From assembly GCA_964417895.1 (NCBI GenBank), contig CAYQJS010000014.1, positions 1-64,000 of the forward strand: a stretch of 64,000 bases of DNA, given 5' to 3'. The stretch is from CAYQJS01 sp964417895 (GTDB lineage: Bacteria > Chloroflexota > UBA6077 > SHYK01). Shown in pieces: positions 18,170 through 27,094 of the stretch (positions are counted from its first letter, which is position 1; each line of letters starts with the position of its first letter). Under the pieces are notes generated by a model. It worked only from the letters and a program-made list of their open reading frames with translations. It was not told the origin of the DNA and made no database searches. The translations under genes and the position numbers were made by a program.

Positions 18170-18901
18170 ATGGCAGCGGCAACCAAGCAATTCGGACAGG
18201 ATCTGCTCTCTCCAGACGAGCTGATGGATGGGCTCGAGGAGATCCGCGCAGGGTATCCCGGAGGAGTACGCCCGGAGCGCGGGCGTAAGGCGAAGACGAT
18301 CGAAGAGATCGCGGCGACGAAGCGGCGGAGCCACAAGGGCGGAGATGGGAACCATCGCTTCGAGGGCGAGCGCTACCTGAACATCCGCGATAACAGGGAG
18401 GCGCGTCGCTTCCAGCTGCGCAAGCTGGTGGACGAGGGCGGCCAGGACAGCGTGGGTGGGCCCATGCCCAGCCATCCCATACTCAGCAAGTGGCACTCGA
18501 TGGAGTTCGGCCTTACCGAGGAAGAGATCCATCGCCTGGAGATGGAGGACCCTTCACCCGAGGCGCTCACCTATGGCGGCTGGTACTACGGGATGCACCG
18601 CACCGAGCCGTGGCCGGTGCTGCTCGGCAGCGCAATGGTCGGCGAGGGCGAGAAACGGCTGCCCGAGGTCAAGGAGGCACAGATTCGCGCCCTCGACGAG
18701 ACGCGGGAGTTGTATGAGGAGCTGGGCATCAAGAACATCGATCGGGCGATGGCGTTGGCGATCGAACATTCCCCGATCGGCGCGGATGACGACCACGTCG
18801 TCTTCGGCGAGAACATGACCCGCCAGTACGTCAGCACGCCCGAGCTCCAGGAGCGGCTGCGGAAGGTCTTCATCCTGCGGCTGCACCAGAACCGCGCCTG
18901 A
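18170..18901 (+). CDS. Conserved protein, possibly heme-oxygenase-fold (PqqC/TenA-like)
   Basis: A 243-residue soluble protein with GAGGAGG before its ATG. A basic N-terminal third (residues 1-60) is followed by NIRDNREARRFQLRKLVDEG, then a His- and Glu-rich helical part with SHPILSKWHSMEFG and a C-terminal helix ELQERLRKVFILRLHQ. The pattern of helices and the RDNREARRFQLRKLVDEGG-type segment recall PqqC/TenA/iron-dependent oxidase relatives. I see no diagnostic motif, so the fold is a guess. It is the third gene of the SBP5 operon and may oxidise or carry the product of the amidohydrolase. Confidence 0.45.
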   Translation: MAAATKQFGQDLLSPDELMDGLEEIRAGYPGGVRPERGRKAKTIEEIAATKRRSHKGGDGNHRFEGERYLNIRDNREARRFQLRKLVDEGGQDSVGGPMPSHPILSKWHSMEFGLTEEEIHRLEMEDPSPEALTYGGWYYGMHRTEPWPVLLGSAMVGEGEKRLPEVKEAQIRALDETRELYEELGIKNIDRAMALAIEHSPIGADDDHVVFGENMTRQYVSTPELQERLRKVFILRLHQNRA

Positions 18902-18907
18902 CCCACT

Positions 18908-19059
18908 GTCATCCTGAGAGGCGAACCCTGAAGGATCCGCACCGCGTGGGCAAGGATCCTTCGTTTGCCAGCATGCATCGCAGCTTCATTCCGCGCAGCG
19001 AAGCGACGAGGAATCTGCGGCTCATGGGCCGCGGGTTTCCTCGATGCACTCGGAATGAC
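18908..19059. repeat. Intergenic element with terminal inverted repeats
   Basis: The element opens with GTCATCCTGAG (18908-18918) and closes with CTCGGAATGAC (19049-19059), the near-complement. Inside are nested repeats around GAAGGATCC and GGATCCTTC and the phrase CGCAGCGAAGCGACGAGGAAT. This wording is known from abundant intergenic hairpin repeats in many environmental genomes. It has no coding capacity and may act as a transcript end between the SBP5 operon and SBP6. Confidence 0.65.
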
Positions 19060-19219
19060 ATCTCTACTTCATCCAACCCCCGCTCATCACTTGCGGGCGA
19101 GACCGCTCGTCATAGTGCCTCATCTGGGGGCAGTTCAGCTCCCTTCTCGGTTGACCTCATGGTTCGCCCGCTATACGCTGCGCGGGGAAAAGTTGGCCAG
19201 TTCTAGACCGGAGGCGGGA

Positions 19220-20914
19220 GTGTTAAAGGTAGTGCTGCCATCATTGCGCGACGCGTGCGGCCTGGCGCTGCTGTGTCTCGTGTTTGCTGCGTGTGCTCCG
19301 AGAACCCCGGGACAGTCGCCCTCGACCTCAGAAGCCGGGTTTGAACCCATGCGGCCGACGGTGCTACGAATCGCCTCTACGCTGGACCCACCCGAATTCC
19401 ATTCCAAGGGCCGGAACCTCGGTGGCAGCAACACGATTCGGGCGCTCACCAATGCGGGTCTTGCCAATCAAGATGAGAAGGGCGTGACGCACCCATATCT
19501 CCTTGAGCAGCTGCCCAGTCGCGATGACGGCACGTGGACCGTGAACGCGGACGGAACGATGAAGACGATCATCAAGCTTAGGCCAAACCTCAAATGGCAG
19601 GATGGCCAGCCGCTTACCGCCGCCGACATTGTCTTTGGGTATGCTGCATATACCGACCCGGAGGTTCCGTTCCAAGATAATCTGTACGAACGACTGATGA
19701 GCCAGGCCGTCGCGCTAGACGACCGCACCGTCGAAATCACCTGGCGTCAGCTCTTCAGCCGCGCTGGCTCCCCCACTCATGAAGACCTTCCCCCGCTCCC
19801 GCGCCACCTGCTGGGCGATCTCTTCCAACGCGACAAGGCCGCGTTCATCAACAGCTCCTACTGGACGTCCGAGGACTTTCTTCACGCGGGGCCGTTCCGT
19901 ATCACGGAGCGGAATCTCGGAGTCGGACTCACTTTGGAAGCAAACCCTCACTTCGTTTTCGGGAGGCCCTTGATCGACAAGGTGGAAGTCAAGGTGATTC
20001 CCGACGCCAACGCCATTGTTGCTCATTTGCTGAGCGGCGACGCGGACTTCGTTGATGTCGAACTGGGAATCAAGCAGGCCAAGGTGGTCAAGGACCACTG
20101 GGAAGCCACCAACGCTGGACAGGTCCACACGACGCTGAACAAAATCCGCCGGCTGCAATTCCAGTACCGGGATGTACCCAATCACCAAGCGGCTCTCAGA
20201 GATCTGCGAGTGCGCAGGGCCCTTATGCATAGCCTGGATCGAGACGCCATAGCACTCTCTGAAACCGAAGGGTTTTCGACAGCAGCCTATAGCTTCTTCT
20301 CCAGAGATTCGGCGTTGTGGCCTCGAGTCGAGCAGGTTATCGCCAAATACCCCTTCGACCCGCGTCAGTCAGAAGCACTTCTGCGTGAGGCCGGCTGGAC
20401 ACGGGGTGCCGACGGGATGTTTCAAAACACCTCCGGCCAGAGCTTCGAGGTCGAGGTACGCGGGAGCACCCAGGAGCCGGTCATCATTGCCGACCAATGG
20501 AAGCGGGCAGGAATCGATGCGAAACCTCTGGCTCCGGCGCAGGGCGCGGACGCGCAGTACAAGGTCAGCTTCCCGGGGACATCTCTCTCCGGGGGAACGC
20601 CGGGCAATTACGATGTGCTCAGCTCGGTCACGCTGCCGACTGCAGCGAACAGGTTTCTTGGCCAGAACGAAGGAAGCTACGTCAACCCGCAGTATGACAG
20701 CCTGGCTGAGCGCTTCAAGCAGGCCCTAGAGGTGGGAGATCAGAACGACCTGGCCGTGGAAATTGAGCGGCTGATCAGCCTGGATGTGGCAACCGGACCG
20801 CTGTTCTATCAAGTCCGTCCCGCCGCAGCTAGAGCGGGCGTTAAAGGCATCCGGGGTCTCAATGCAGACATCGCCACCTATGCCTTCAACATCTGGGAGT
20901 GGAGGATCGAGTAG
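19220..20914 (+). CDS. ABC transporter family-5 solute-binding lipoprotein (SBP6)
   Basis: An open frame runs back to 18965 but its first part lies in the intergenic repeat. GTG at 19220 is the better start: GGAGG lies five bases before it and the product (564 residues) then opens with a normal lipoprotein signal, lipobox VFAAC (Cys25). The family signature appears as WQDG (126-129) in place of WHDG. The C-terminus AFNIWEWRIE differs from the other six copies, so I place it in its own subgroup. It stands alone between the repeat element and a ligase relic. The ligand is unknown. Confidence 0.85.
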   Translation: MLKVVLPSLRDACGLALLCLVFAACAPRTPGQSPSTSEAGFEPMRPTVLRIASTLDPPEFHSKGRNLGGSNTIRALTNAGLANQDEKGVTHPYLLEQLPSRDDGTWTVNADGTMKTIIKLRPNLKWQDGQPLTAADIVFGYAAYTDPEVPFQDNLYERLMSQAVALDDRTVEITWRQLFSRAGSPTHEDLPPLPRHLLGDLFQRDKAAFINSSYWTSEDFLHAGPFRITERNLGVGLTLEANPHFVFGRPLIDKVEVKVIPDANAIVAHLLSGDADFVDVELGIKQAKVVKDHWEATNAGQVHTTLNKIRRLQFQYRDVPNHQAALRDLRVRRALMHSLDRDAIALSETEGFSTAAYSFFSRDSALWPRVEQVIAKYPFDPRQSEALLREAGWTRGADGMFQNTSGQSFEVEVRGSTQEPVIIADQWKRAGIDAKPLAPAQGADAQYKVSFPGTSLSGGTPGNYDVLSSVTLPTAANRFLGQNEGSYVNPQYDSLAERFKQALEVGDQNDLAVEIERLISLDVATGPLFYQVRPAAARAGVKGIRGLNADIATYAFNIWEWRIE

Positions 20915-21017
20915 CTACTACGGCACGCACTGAAGCGGAGCCAGGCGGGGCCCTTAGTTTGCGCTCGGGCGCTTCCGACCGGGGGAGGCGCCTCCGTGCT
21001 CACCATGAGGGCAAGAG

Positions 21018-21149
21018 CTAGGCCTCTTCCCCCACCACTTCGGCTGCGGGCTTGTTCCACCGCAGGCTCTTGAACGAAGGATGGCGTAGCTCGCCGCTGC
21101 GTGAGGTCCACTCGGTGAACTCCACCTCGCAGACAAGGCGCGGCTCGAA
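21018..21149 (-). pseudogene. 3-prime tail of an ATP-dependent DNA ligase (LigD-type)
   Basis: The minus strand reads FEPRLVCEVEFTEWT and ELRHPSFKSLRWNKPA, then AEVVGEEA and a stop at 21018. This is the conserved C-terminal end of the OB-fold domain of LigD/LigC ligases (VEVxFxEWTxxGxLRHPxFxxLR). Sequence upstream (to about 21270) keeps open frames but not ligase motifs, and the catalytic KxDG part is absent. It is a relic of an NHEJ-type ligase gene. Confidence 0.65.
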
Positions 21150-21338
21150 CGAACATCGTCTCCCGCAGCAGGACCTCGCCGTCGAGAAATGGCTCTCCGT
21201 CCGTCCAACCGGGAAGTGGGCGCGGATACGGCGTCAGACTGCTCGATCTCCGCCGACCGTCCACCAACGCCACTCACTCAAGAACCGCATCTTTTTCGTC
21301 GCCAACGTTGGTCAGCGTGACGATGGGGCGTCCCGCGG

Positions 21339-23060
21339 CTAGCGGCTGCTGGCCACATCCCACTCGTGGGCGTTCCATGCCTGGGTCTGGCCCGCCGAGC
21401 CGGCGGGCTTGGGGCCAACGTTCAGCAGTCGATGAGAGATCGCCGCTGGCTCCGCGCCATAGTAGAGCGGGAGAATCGGCAACAGGTCGGAGATGTGGTG
21501 GATGATCCTGCCCAGAGTCTCCATGCGCTCGCGCTCGGGAATTGTGACGAAATAGCGGTCGATGAGCGAGTCCAGCTCCGGATTCATGTAGTTGCCGCGA
21601 TTCGAGCCGTTGTATCCCCGCTCCGGTAGACGGGCCTGCGAGCTGTGTAGGATGTTGAGGCCCTCGAGGTCGTTGTTGCCCCGGATCAACGTGAACCCCG
21701 GCCATTCCGCCTCGTACTTCAGTTTCTCGATTCCGGAGCGCTCGGGTTGCAGTGAGGTACTCGCGTCGACGCCGACCTGCTTCCAGTAGTCCGCCACGGC
21801 GAGCGTCGATCGCACGTTGATCTCCTGCGAAGGCGACACGATGAGTCCCACGGCGAGGGGCTGCCCGCTCGCATCGCGCAGCATGCCGTCCGGGCCCCGT
21901 CGATAGCCCAGCTCCATGAGCGCCGCGGCCGACTGGCGGGGATCGAAGTTGTAGCGCACGAGATAGCGGTCGTCGATGTCCCGGTACTGTGACTGGCCGG
22001 GGTAGAGGAAGCTGTGAGCCGCGGGAGCCACGCCCCGCTGCAGCGTCTCCGCCATCTCGTCCCGATCGATGGCCTGCAATAGTGCGCGCCTGAACCGCAC
22101 GTCGAGGATCACGGAAGGGCTGGGATTCAGGGCCTGCCACCAGAGCCGCAGCATGCCCTGGGGTGTCACCGCGACGCGCCCTTCGCGCCACTGCTCGCTG
22201 ACCTGCGCGGCCTGTTCTACGGAGATACTGCGACCGAGCGTCAGCTCGACGGCGCCGGCCAGGACGCTGGCGACCAGGGTGTTGCCATACGGGATGAACT
22301 TGACCTCGATTGTGTCGATTCTCGGCCTGCCTAGTGGGTACCGATCGAAGGCCTCCAGCAGGATGTGGCTGCCGCGCTCCCACTCTCGCAACCTGAATGG
22401 GCCGGCGCCAACGTAGTCGGTGCTCCAGTAGGGGAGATCCATGAAGGCGGGTTTGTTCTCGCGGTACACGTCTTCAAGGAGGTGGCTGGGCAATGGGTAC
22501 GCGAACTCCGCGGCGAACATCGCGTTCGCGTCGATAAAGGGCTCGTTCCATCGAACGGTGATGGTGCGGGGATCGATGGCCTCGACGCTCTCCACGCTCT
22601 TGAAGTCGAGATCGCTGAAGCGAGGAAGGTCTCTGTCTTGCCCAACCGCGGCCGTGAACAGCATGTCCTGGGCCACCACGGGCGCCCCGTCGTGCCAGAC
22701 GGCCCCGCTCCTGATGTGCCAGGTAGTCTCCATCCGGCCGTCGGGGAAGACCTTCCATAGCCCGTTCTCGAGGGATGGGACCCGCTCGGCGAGCTGAGCG
22801 CGGCGGCCCCCACGATCGTCGACGACGCTGAGGCCCGCGTGGACCAGGGCTTGCATAGTGTCGGTCCCGGGCAGCGTCCCGACGTCCATCTGGAGGAACA
22901 CGGTTGTGGGGTCAACCATGATGGCGGCCGTAATGCGCTTCGACGCGACGGACGCGCGCTCGGGATCTCGTCCGGCAGCTCCCTGTGGAGCGACGGTTGG
23001 CGCGCAGCCGAGCAGCATCAAGGCAACGAGCAGAGCGCCAGACCGTAGGAAACGACGCAT
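21339..23060 (-). CDS. ABC transporter family-5 solute-binding lipoprotein (SBP7)
   Basis: A 573-residue receptor of subgroup A, close in wording to SBP4 and SBP1 (VENGLxK-LLPDGRMETTW pattern, here VFPDGRMETTW). Lipobox is LLGC (Cys19), WHDG is at 122-125 and the C-terminus is NAHEWDVASSR. ATG is preceded by GGGAGG. It is a single gene flanked by the ligase relic and, upstream and divergent, a truncated molybdopterin oxidoreductase gene. Subgroup A members lie 8-12 kb apart on the same strand, consistent with old duplications. Confidence 0.9.
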   Translation of the reverse strand: MRRFLRSGALLVALMLLGCAPTVAPQGAAGRDPERASVASKRITAAIMVDPTTVFLQMDVGTLPGTDTMQALVHAGLSVVDDRGGRRAQLAERVPSLENGLWKVFPDGRMETTWHIRSGAVWHDGAPVVAQDMLFTAAVGQDRDLPRFSDLDFKSVESVEAIDPRTITVRWNEPFIDANAMFAAEFAYPLPSHLLEDVYRENKPAFMDLPYWSTDYVGAGPFRLREWERGSHILLEAFDRYPLGRPRIDTIEVKFIPYGNTLVASVLAGAVELTLGRSISVEQAAQVSEQWREGRVAVTPQGMLRLWWQALNPSPSVILDVRFRRALLQAIDRDEMAETLQRGVAPAAHSFLYPGQSQYRDIDDRYLVRYNFDPRQSAAALMELGYRRGPDGMLRDASGQPLAVGLIVSPSQEINVRSTLAVADYWKQVGVDASTSLQPERSGIEKLKYEAEWPGFTLIRGNNDLEGLNILHSSQARLPERGYNGSNRGNYMNPELDSLIDRYFVTIPERERMETLGRIIHHISDLLPILPLYYGAEPAAISHRLLNVGPKPAGSAGQTQAWNAHEWDVASSR

Positions 23061-23233
23061 CTCCGCACCTCCCGCACGATGAGTCCGATCTGCGCCATGT
23101 TACTACGGGACGCTCGGGCAGCCACATACGTCACCGCTGTGGCGAACACGATGAACGCCTAGCGTGCGTCGGCTCGCGCACTCGAAAGTCACAGGGATCG
23201 AACATATACTGGCGCCTCAAGGAGGATGCCGAT

Positions 23234-23632
23234 ATGACCGTAACAGAAGGGCACCAATCCGCTGACGGTCAAATCTTTACTGGGTTTCGTGACGGGCATA
23301 ATCGCGGCCGCTACGTTGCTCCGACTACGTCGATAGCATCGCATGGGATCCTGACGCCTCAAGATGAATTCGGCGACGTCGAGCGCGGCAATCCGCTGCC
23401 CTATACGCTGCCAGCTGAAAAGCAGCGAGAGGTTGGTCTGACGCGTGAGACCTGGCGACTGGAGGTCATTCCTGACCCGGCGAGCGACACGAAGATTGAC
23501 CGCCCGCTCTCGAAAGAACTCGGCACCGCGCTGGACTTCGACGGGCTGATGAAGCTGGCCGAGCAGCACGCCGTGCGGTACATGAAGGGCATCACTTGCA
23601 ACAACATCGGCGACCCGCTGGGCTCACCGTAG
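23234..23632 (+). pseudogene. Truncated sulfite-oxidase-like molybdopterin oxidoreductase
   Basis: A 132-residue frame starting at ATG 23234 after AAGGAGG. It contains TPQDEFGDVERGNPLPYTLP, RETWRLEV and YMKGITCNNIGDPLG, which match the N-terminal part of molybdopterin-binding oxidoreductases of the sulfite-oxidase superfamily; the Cys in ITCNN is at the place of the molybdenum ligand. A stop follows right after DPLGSP, and the dimerisation and most of the cofactor domain are missing. Unrelated coding scraps follow. It is a 5-prime fragment that still has its translation start. Confidence 0.6.
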
Positions 23633-23691
23633 ACGAGTAACGGCGACTACGATCGCTATTTCGCCATGGTGTGCGCCGCCCCGCCGGGCCG

Positions 23692-23769
23692 CGCCTCATG
23701 CGGGCGTTGCGCAACGGGTTCGAGCCCGAAGGGCAGGGGAGCGGGAAGGAGCATCTAGCGCTCTTCTAG
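23692..23769 (+). pseudogene. Unidentified gene tail
   Basis: The frame reads RLMRALRNGFEPEGQGSGKE and HLALF followed by TAG. In a shifted frame just before it, GDYDRYFAMVCAAPPGR could be its continuation. The text looks like a natural protein C-terminus, but I do not recognise the family. It ends six bases before the stop of the convergent bicupin gene. Confidence 0.3.
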
Positions 23770-23774
23770 CCACC

Positions 23775-24545
23775 CTATTCGGTGATGAACGTGAGCGGCC
23801 TGCCGCTGGCGACGAGGTGGGTGGTGATCAGCCTCGCTCTCTCGTTGGTGGCGTTGGAGATCGCGTGAATCGCCCCGACGCCGTTCACGAAGCTCTCGCC
23901 TGCGCGCACCGTTGTCGTCCCCATGGCGTTCGTGAGGGTGAGCTCGCCATCGGTCACGATCCCCAGCTCCATGCCAGCGTGAAAGTGCGCCCCGGCCCGG
24001 GCGCCTGGCGCGAACTCCCACCAGGTCTCGTGAAGGTCGACGGGGCCGCTCACGTTGATGACTTCGATGCTCGCTCGATGAACGGCTCGTTGGGTTGGCG
24101 CCCCTGGCCGAGAGCTCTCTATGGGCAGAGGGATCGTCACAGGCGCATCCTTGGGCTGCAGGCGCGGGCTCAAGTAGCGCATCGGCACCGTCTCAAGGTT
24201 GCCGGCTTCGTGTACGGCCCAAGCCGGCTCCACGATGGTGTCCCCGGCCCTGTACGTCTCCGGTGCCATCTTCTGGCCGTCCACGATGTTGATGTTCGTA
24301 AATTCCCCCTCGAGCACCATCAGGTGGGCCGCGCTGGAATGGAGGTGCGGCGGCGCCCAGGCGCCCGGCTCCTGCTCGAACACCTGCACGATGAAATCGA
24401 ACGGGGCCGAGGGGGCGACGGTTTCGAACGTGGATCTGAGGATAACTCTGGGTTCCGGTGCCGCTTGCTCACGCGAAGCCTCGCCGATCGGTGTGCAAAT
24501 GCCGAGCAGAACCAGGATGACCGCCAGACGGGCCACCTTCCTCAT
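23775..24545 (-). CDS. Secreted bicupin-domain protein
   Basis: A 256-residue protein with an N-terminal signal peptide (hydrophobic residues 6-20). It has two cupin barrels: the first includes WAPPHLHSSAAHLMVLEGEF and the second includes AHFHAGMELGIVTDGELTLT with GVGAIHAI. Both have the His and Glu positions of cupin metal sites (PPHLHSS..E and HFHAGME..H). Start: ATG after GGGGAGGGG. It is probably an exported metal-dependent dioxygenase or isomerase, or a small-molecule-binding protein. The neighbours give no pathway. Confidence 0.75.
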   Translation of the reverse strand: MRKVARLAVILVLLGICTPIGEASREQAAPEPRVILRSTFETVAPSAPFDFIVQVFEQEPGAWAPPHLHSSAAHLMVLEGEFTNINIVDGQKMAPETYRAGDTIVEPAWAVHEAGNLETVPMRYLSPRLQPKDAPVTIPLPIESSRPGAPTQRAVHRASIEVINVSGPVDLHETWWEFAPGARAGAHFHAGMELGIVTDGELTLTNAMGTTTVRAGESFVNGVGAIHAISNATNERARLITTHLVASGRPLTFITE

Positions 24546-24834
24546 GTGCGCTGTTCCCCTCCCCGTTTCGACGCGTTGGTCTCAGTGCCCGACGCACGGG
24601 GCCTCGGACTGCTGCTGTCCAAGCTAATCACTCACACGTCCGCTCTGCAAACGTCAGCGCCCACTTGTGCTCGGCCATCATATCGCACGCTTCGGCTCGT
24701 GCCATATCCGCCATTGGGCTCAATGCGCCGCTAACCGCGCCACGATGCCGCCATAGCGTCTCGTAAACTGGTTGCGTGCGTTCGCTCTCCGAGATCGACG
24801 GCGACGACATCCCCGTCCGATCAGCAAGCTGGAG

Positions 24835-25134
24835 TTGAACGGGGGCACCATCCACATCAGCGCCTTCCGCTCGGTGGAGCTTGCTTTCCAGAGCGCCGAG
24901 CGCCACCCCGGCTACGCCAACCACGTGATCATGGGTGGCTGCCCGTGGTACTGGGTGGTGAGCCCTGCCGACGGCCAGCGCCTCGAGCGGGCCGGCGTCG
25001 TAGGGACAAGGGGCCGAGCAGGGCGATCCCCGACACGATTGCTAGCGGTGGCCCCAATCCGCGGCACAGTTAGTCCAGGTCGTAGAGACAGGCGCAATTG
25101 TCCCACAGAATTTTGCGCTTGGATTCCCGGCTGA
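24835..25134 (+). pseudogene. Unidentified small conserved-looking reading frame
   Basis: From TTG 24835 the frame reads NGGTIHISAFRSVELAFQSA, ERHPGYANHVIMGGCPWYWV and VSPADGQRLERAG. It is well-formed protein text of about 55 residues, but there is no good ribosome-binding site. The frame then runs into a 45-bp repeat also present after the type III restriction relic at 27.3 kb. It may be the remains of a small gene that travelled with that locus. The family is not recognised. Confidence 0.35.
25000..25043 (+). repeat. Copy 1 of a short dispersed repeat
   Basis: The segment beginning GCGTCGTAGG and containing ACAAGGGGCCGAGC and GATCCC-CGACAC matches 27308-27351 with a one-base gap and a few substitutions. 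Both copies directly follow the end of a decayed coding fragment. The pair suggests that the two fragments derive from one locus or from one duplicated unit. Confidence 0.55.
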
Positions 25135-26161
25135 CGCCGGACAGCTCCATGAAGTGGCTTCCAGCTTCGGGAAACTCCGAATCGAAGTGCGGAAAATCTG
25201 ATGAGAGCACCAGGTTGTCATCACCAATCGTGGTGATCACGCCTGGCAGGCTCCATTCGCCCACCTCCACCGAGCAATAGCACTGCCGCCTCCAGTACTC
25301 GACCGGACGCATCCGAACGTTCTCGTCGATACCCGGATGCATGCCGCGGAACTTTTCGCACTCCTCTTCCAAACGGAACAGCCAGTAGGGCACCCACGAC
25401 GCTCCACACTCGAGGAAGGCAAATCGCAATCTCGGATGCCGTTCCAGGACCCCGCCAACCAGCAATTCCATAAACGTGCACATATGGCCAACAGGACGAG
25501 CTGAGGCATGGACGAACAGGTGGGTCGGGCGCTCACCGTAGCGGCTCTCCATCTGCCTGGGCAGGCCGTTGTGAAAATCAACCGCGAGCCCCACCTGTTC
25601 GGCCGCCGTCCAGATCGGTTCGAACAGCGGATCGTCGAACGCAACCCCGTCTAGCCGAGGGTCCAGCAGAATGCTCGCCGCGTCCAGCTCCGTCTTTACG
25701 CGACGAATCTCGGCGACGGCCGCGTCGATGTCGTGCGTTGGAATGATCGCGTTCATCTTGAGTCGGGTTGGGTCGTAGGCGCAGAAATCATGAAGCCAAT
25801 TGTTGAACGCCCGCCTTACCGCCATAGCCGCGACAGGGGAGCTCGTGCGCGGGGAGCCGAGGGCAATAGTTGGAAAGAGCACCGCGGAGTCTATGCCCTC
25901 CCGATCCATTGCGCGGAGCTGGCCGGCGGGGTCAATCGACATCCCATCAGGGCCAAGATACGGACCAAAAAGGTCCACCCGCGTCTTGCGGATGTCTCTG
26001 ATGTTGGCGACCGGGCCGTGTGTCAGCGGGTTGTATCCCTCCGGGACTCCTGTCAGCTCTTCGATCTCGTCGCGGAACTGCGGCTCGATGTGACGCTGCC
26101 ACAGATCCCACGGCTCGGCCATATGCATGTCGCAGTCCAACCATCGGAGGCCGTCGTTCAT
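25070..26161 (-). CDS. Family-2 amidohydrolase (TIM-barrel metal hydrolase/decarboxylase)
   Basis: A 363-residue protein with the amidohydrolase-2 layout: Asp11-x-His13 in CDMHM, His197 in AVDFHN, the strand RLRFAFLECGASWVPYW and the catalytic Asp in SSDFPH near the C-terminus. ATG follows GAGGGAG. It resembles the 17.0-kb copy in general pattern but not in detail, so it is not a recent duplicate. No SBP is directly attached. Relatives in such clusters act on cyclic or aromatic carboxylates and amides. Confidence 0.85.
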   Translation of the reverse strand: MNDGLRWLDCDMHMAEPWDLWQRHIEPQFRDEIEELTGVPEGYNPLTHGPVANIRDIRKTRVDLFGPYLGPDGMSIDPAGQLRAMDREGIDSAVLFPTIALGSPRTSSPVAAMAVRRAFNNWLHDFCAYDPTRLKMNAIIPTHDIDAAVAEIRRVKTELDAASILLDPRLDGVAFDDPLFEPIWTAAEQVGLAVDFHNGLPRQMESRYGERPTHLFVHASARPVGHMCTFMELLVGGVLERHPRLRFAFLECGASWVPYWLFRLEEECEKFRGMHPGIDENVRMRPVEYWRRQCYCSVEVGEWSLPGVITTIGDDNLVLSSDFPHFDSEFPEAGSHFMELSGVSRESKRKILWDNCACLYDLD

Positions 26162-26392
26162 GGCTGTGCTCCCTCAAACCCCCAAGTGTCTTGGTGACCC
26201 GGCTAATTTCCGGATCTAATGGCCAGTGTAGATTCGGCTTGGCGCGCCGGCAAGGAGGGTTGCGTGCCAGTGGCGCAGACTGCACCTTCGTAGTCCCTGC
26301 TGGCCCCACCGGGATTCTACGCAGGTTACTTTTAAGATGGCCCTCGGGGTTGCGCCCTCGATTTATTCCCTTCGGCCGCGGCCTAGCTCCGT

Positions 26393-26540
26393 TCACGAAA
26401 TTAGAAGAGCTTTGCGGTAAACCAGGTCGGCACTGACGACATCTTCGACAGCCAAGCCGAGGGACTTGAACACGGTCATCTCGTCCCGGGCCTGACGGCC
26501 TGGCTTTGCCCCGGCTGCAACCTCGCCCACGAGATTGCAC
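26393..26540 (-). pseudogene. 3-prime tail of an ornithine cyclodeaminase/mu-crystallin gene
   Basis: The minus strand reads NLVGEVAAGAKPGRQARDEM, TVFKSLGLAVEDVVSADLVY and RKALLIS before a stop at 26393. The E-x-T-x-FKSLG-x-AxED-x-xxAxxVY pattern is the conserved C-terminal end of the OCD/mu-crystallin family. The NAD-binding body is absent upstream, where a different gene (26591 on) lies. It is a relic. Confidence 0.65.
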
Positions 26541-26590
26541 CGAAATCGAATCTAGCGTAGCCTGGCATCTACGCAGGTCCGGACGGAAGG

Positions 26591-27064
26591 GTGAGCGCTC
26601 AACACATGGCCCTTCGCATCATCACCACTACGCTGGCATTGGCGTCTGGTGTCCTTCATCTCGCCTTGGACATGGTGCTGTTCCGCGGCAACTTTGGCTT
26701 CTTTCGCATCGGCGAAGCTCCCTCTGGGCCGCCACCCGGGGCCGGATCGGGGCCGCCTCCTGGCGCCACACCGCCGCCCCAGCTTCCCTTACCGCTAAAC
26801 CAGCTATTTCTGCTGAACTTCGTCGGATGGATCGCGCTGGTATTGCTCTTCTGGTTCGCGCCGCGCACCTGGGCATGGCTCGTCGACATCGCGATGATCC
26901 TCTACACGCTGGCCATCATCGGCGGGTGGATGTACATCGGCTCGCCGAATCCGATGAGCCTCGGTTACATCAGCAAGGCCATCGAGCTCACGCTGCTGGT
27001 CGCCCTTCTCGTCCACCTGCGGGACGCGCTCAGGGCGCGGGGCGGGGCTGCCGGCGCGCTCTAG
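26591..27064 (+). CDS. Four-helix integral membrane protein, unknown function
   Basis: A 157-residue protein with hydrophobic segments near residues 6-27, 73-92, 96-115 and 125-142. Between the first two is a Pro/Gly-rich loop (residues 43-66). The C-terminus is short, basic and Gly/Ala-rich. GTG at 26591 is used here; ATG at 26606 is equally possible, with GGAAGGGTGAG in front. No enzyme motif is visible. It stands alone between two gene relics. Confidence 0.6.
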   Translation: MSAQHMALRIITTTLALASGVLHLALDMVLFRGNFGFFRIGEAPSGPPPGAGSGPPPGATPPPQLPLPLNQLFLLNFVGWIALVLLFWFAPRTWAWLVDIAMILYTLAIIGGWMYIGSPNPMSLGYISKAIELTLLVALLVHLRDALRARGGAAGAL

Positions 27065-27094
27065 CGGCAAGCGGCGGGAACGGAGCTGGCTGAT

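Noticed and set aside
18965..19219. Long N-terminal extension of SBP6
   Set aside because: The extra 85 residues are translated from an intergenic inverted-repeat element. GTG 19220 has a ribosome-binding site and opens a lipoprotein signal.
752..23060. SBP genes as one recently amplified tandem array
   Set aside because: The copies differ clearly at protein level, alternate in strand and fall in three subgroups, so they are old paralogs or separate acquisitions, not a recent amplification.
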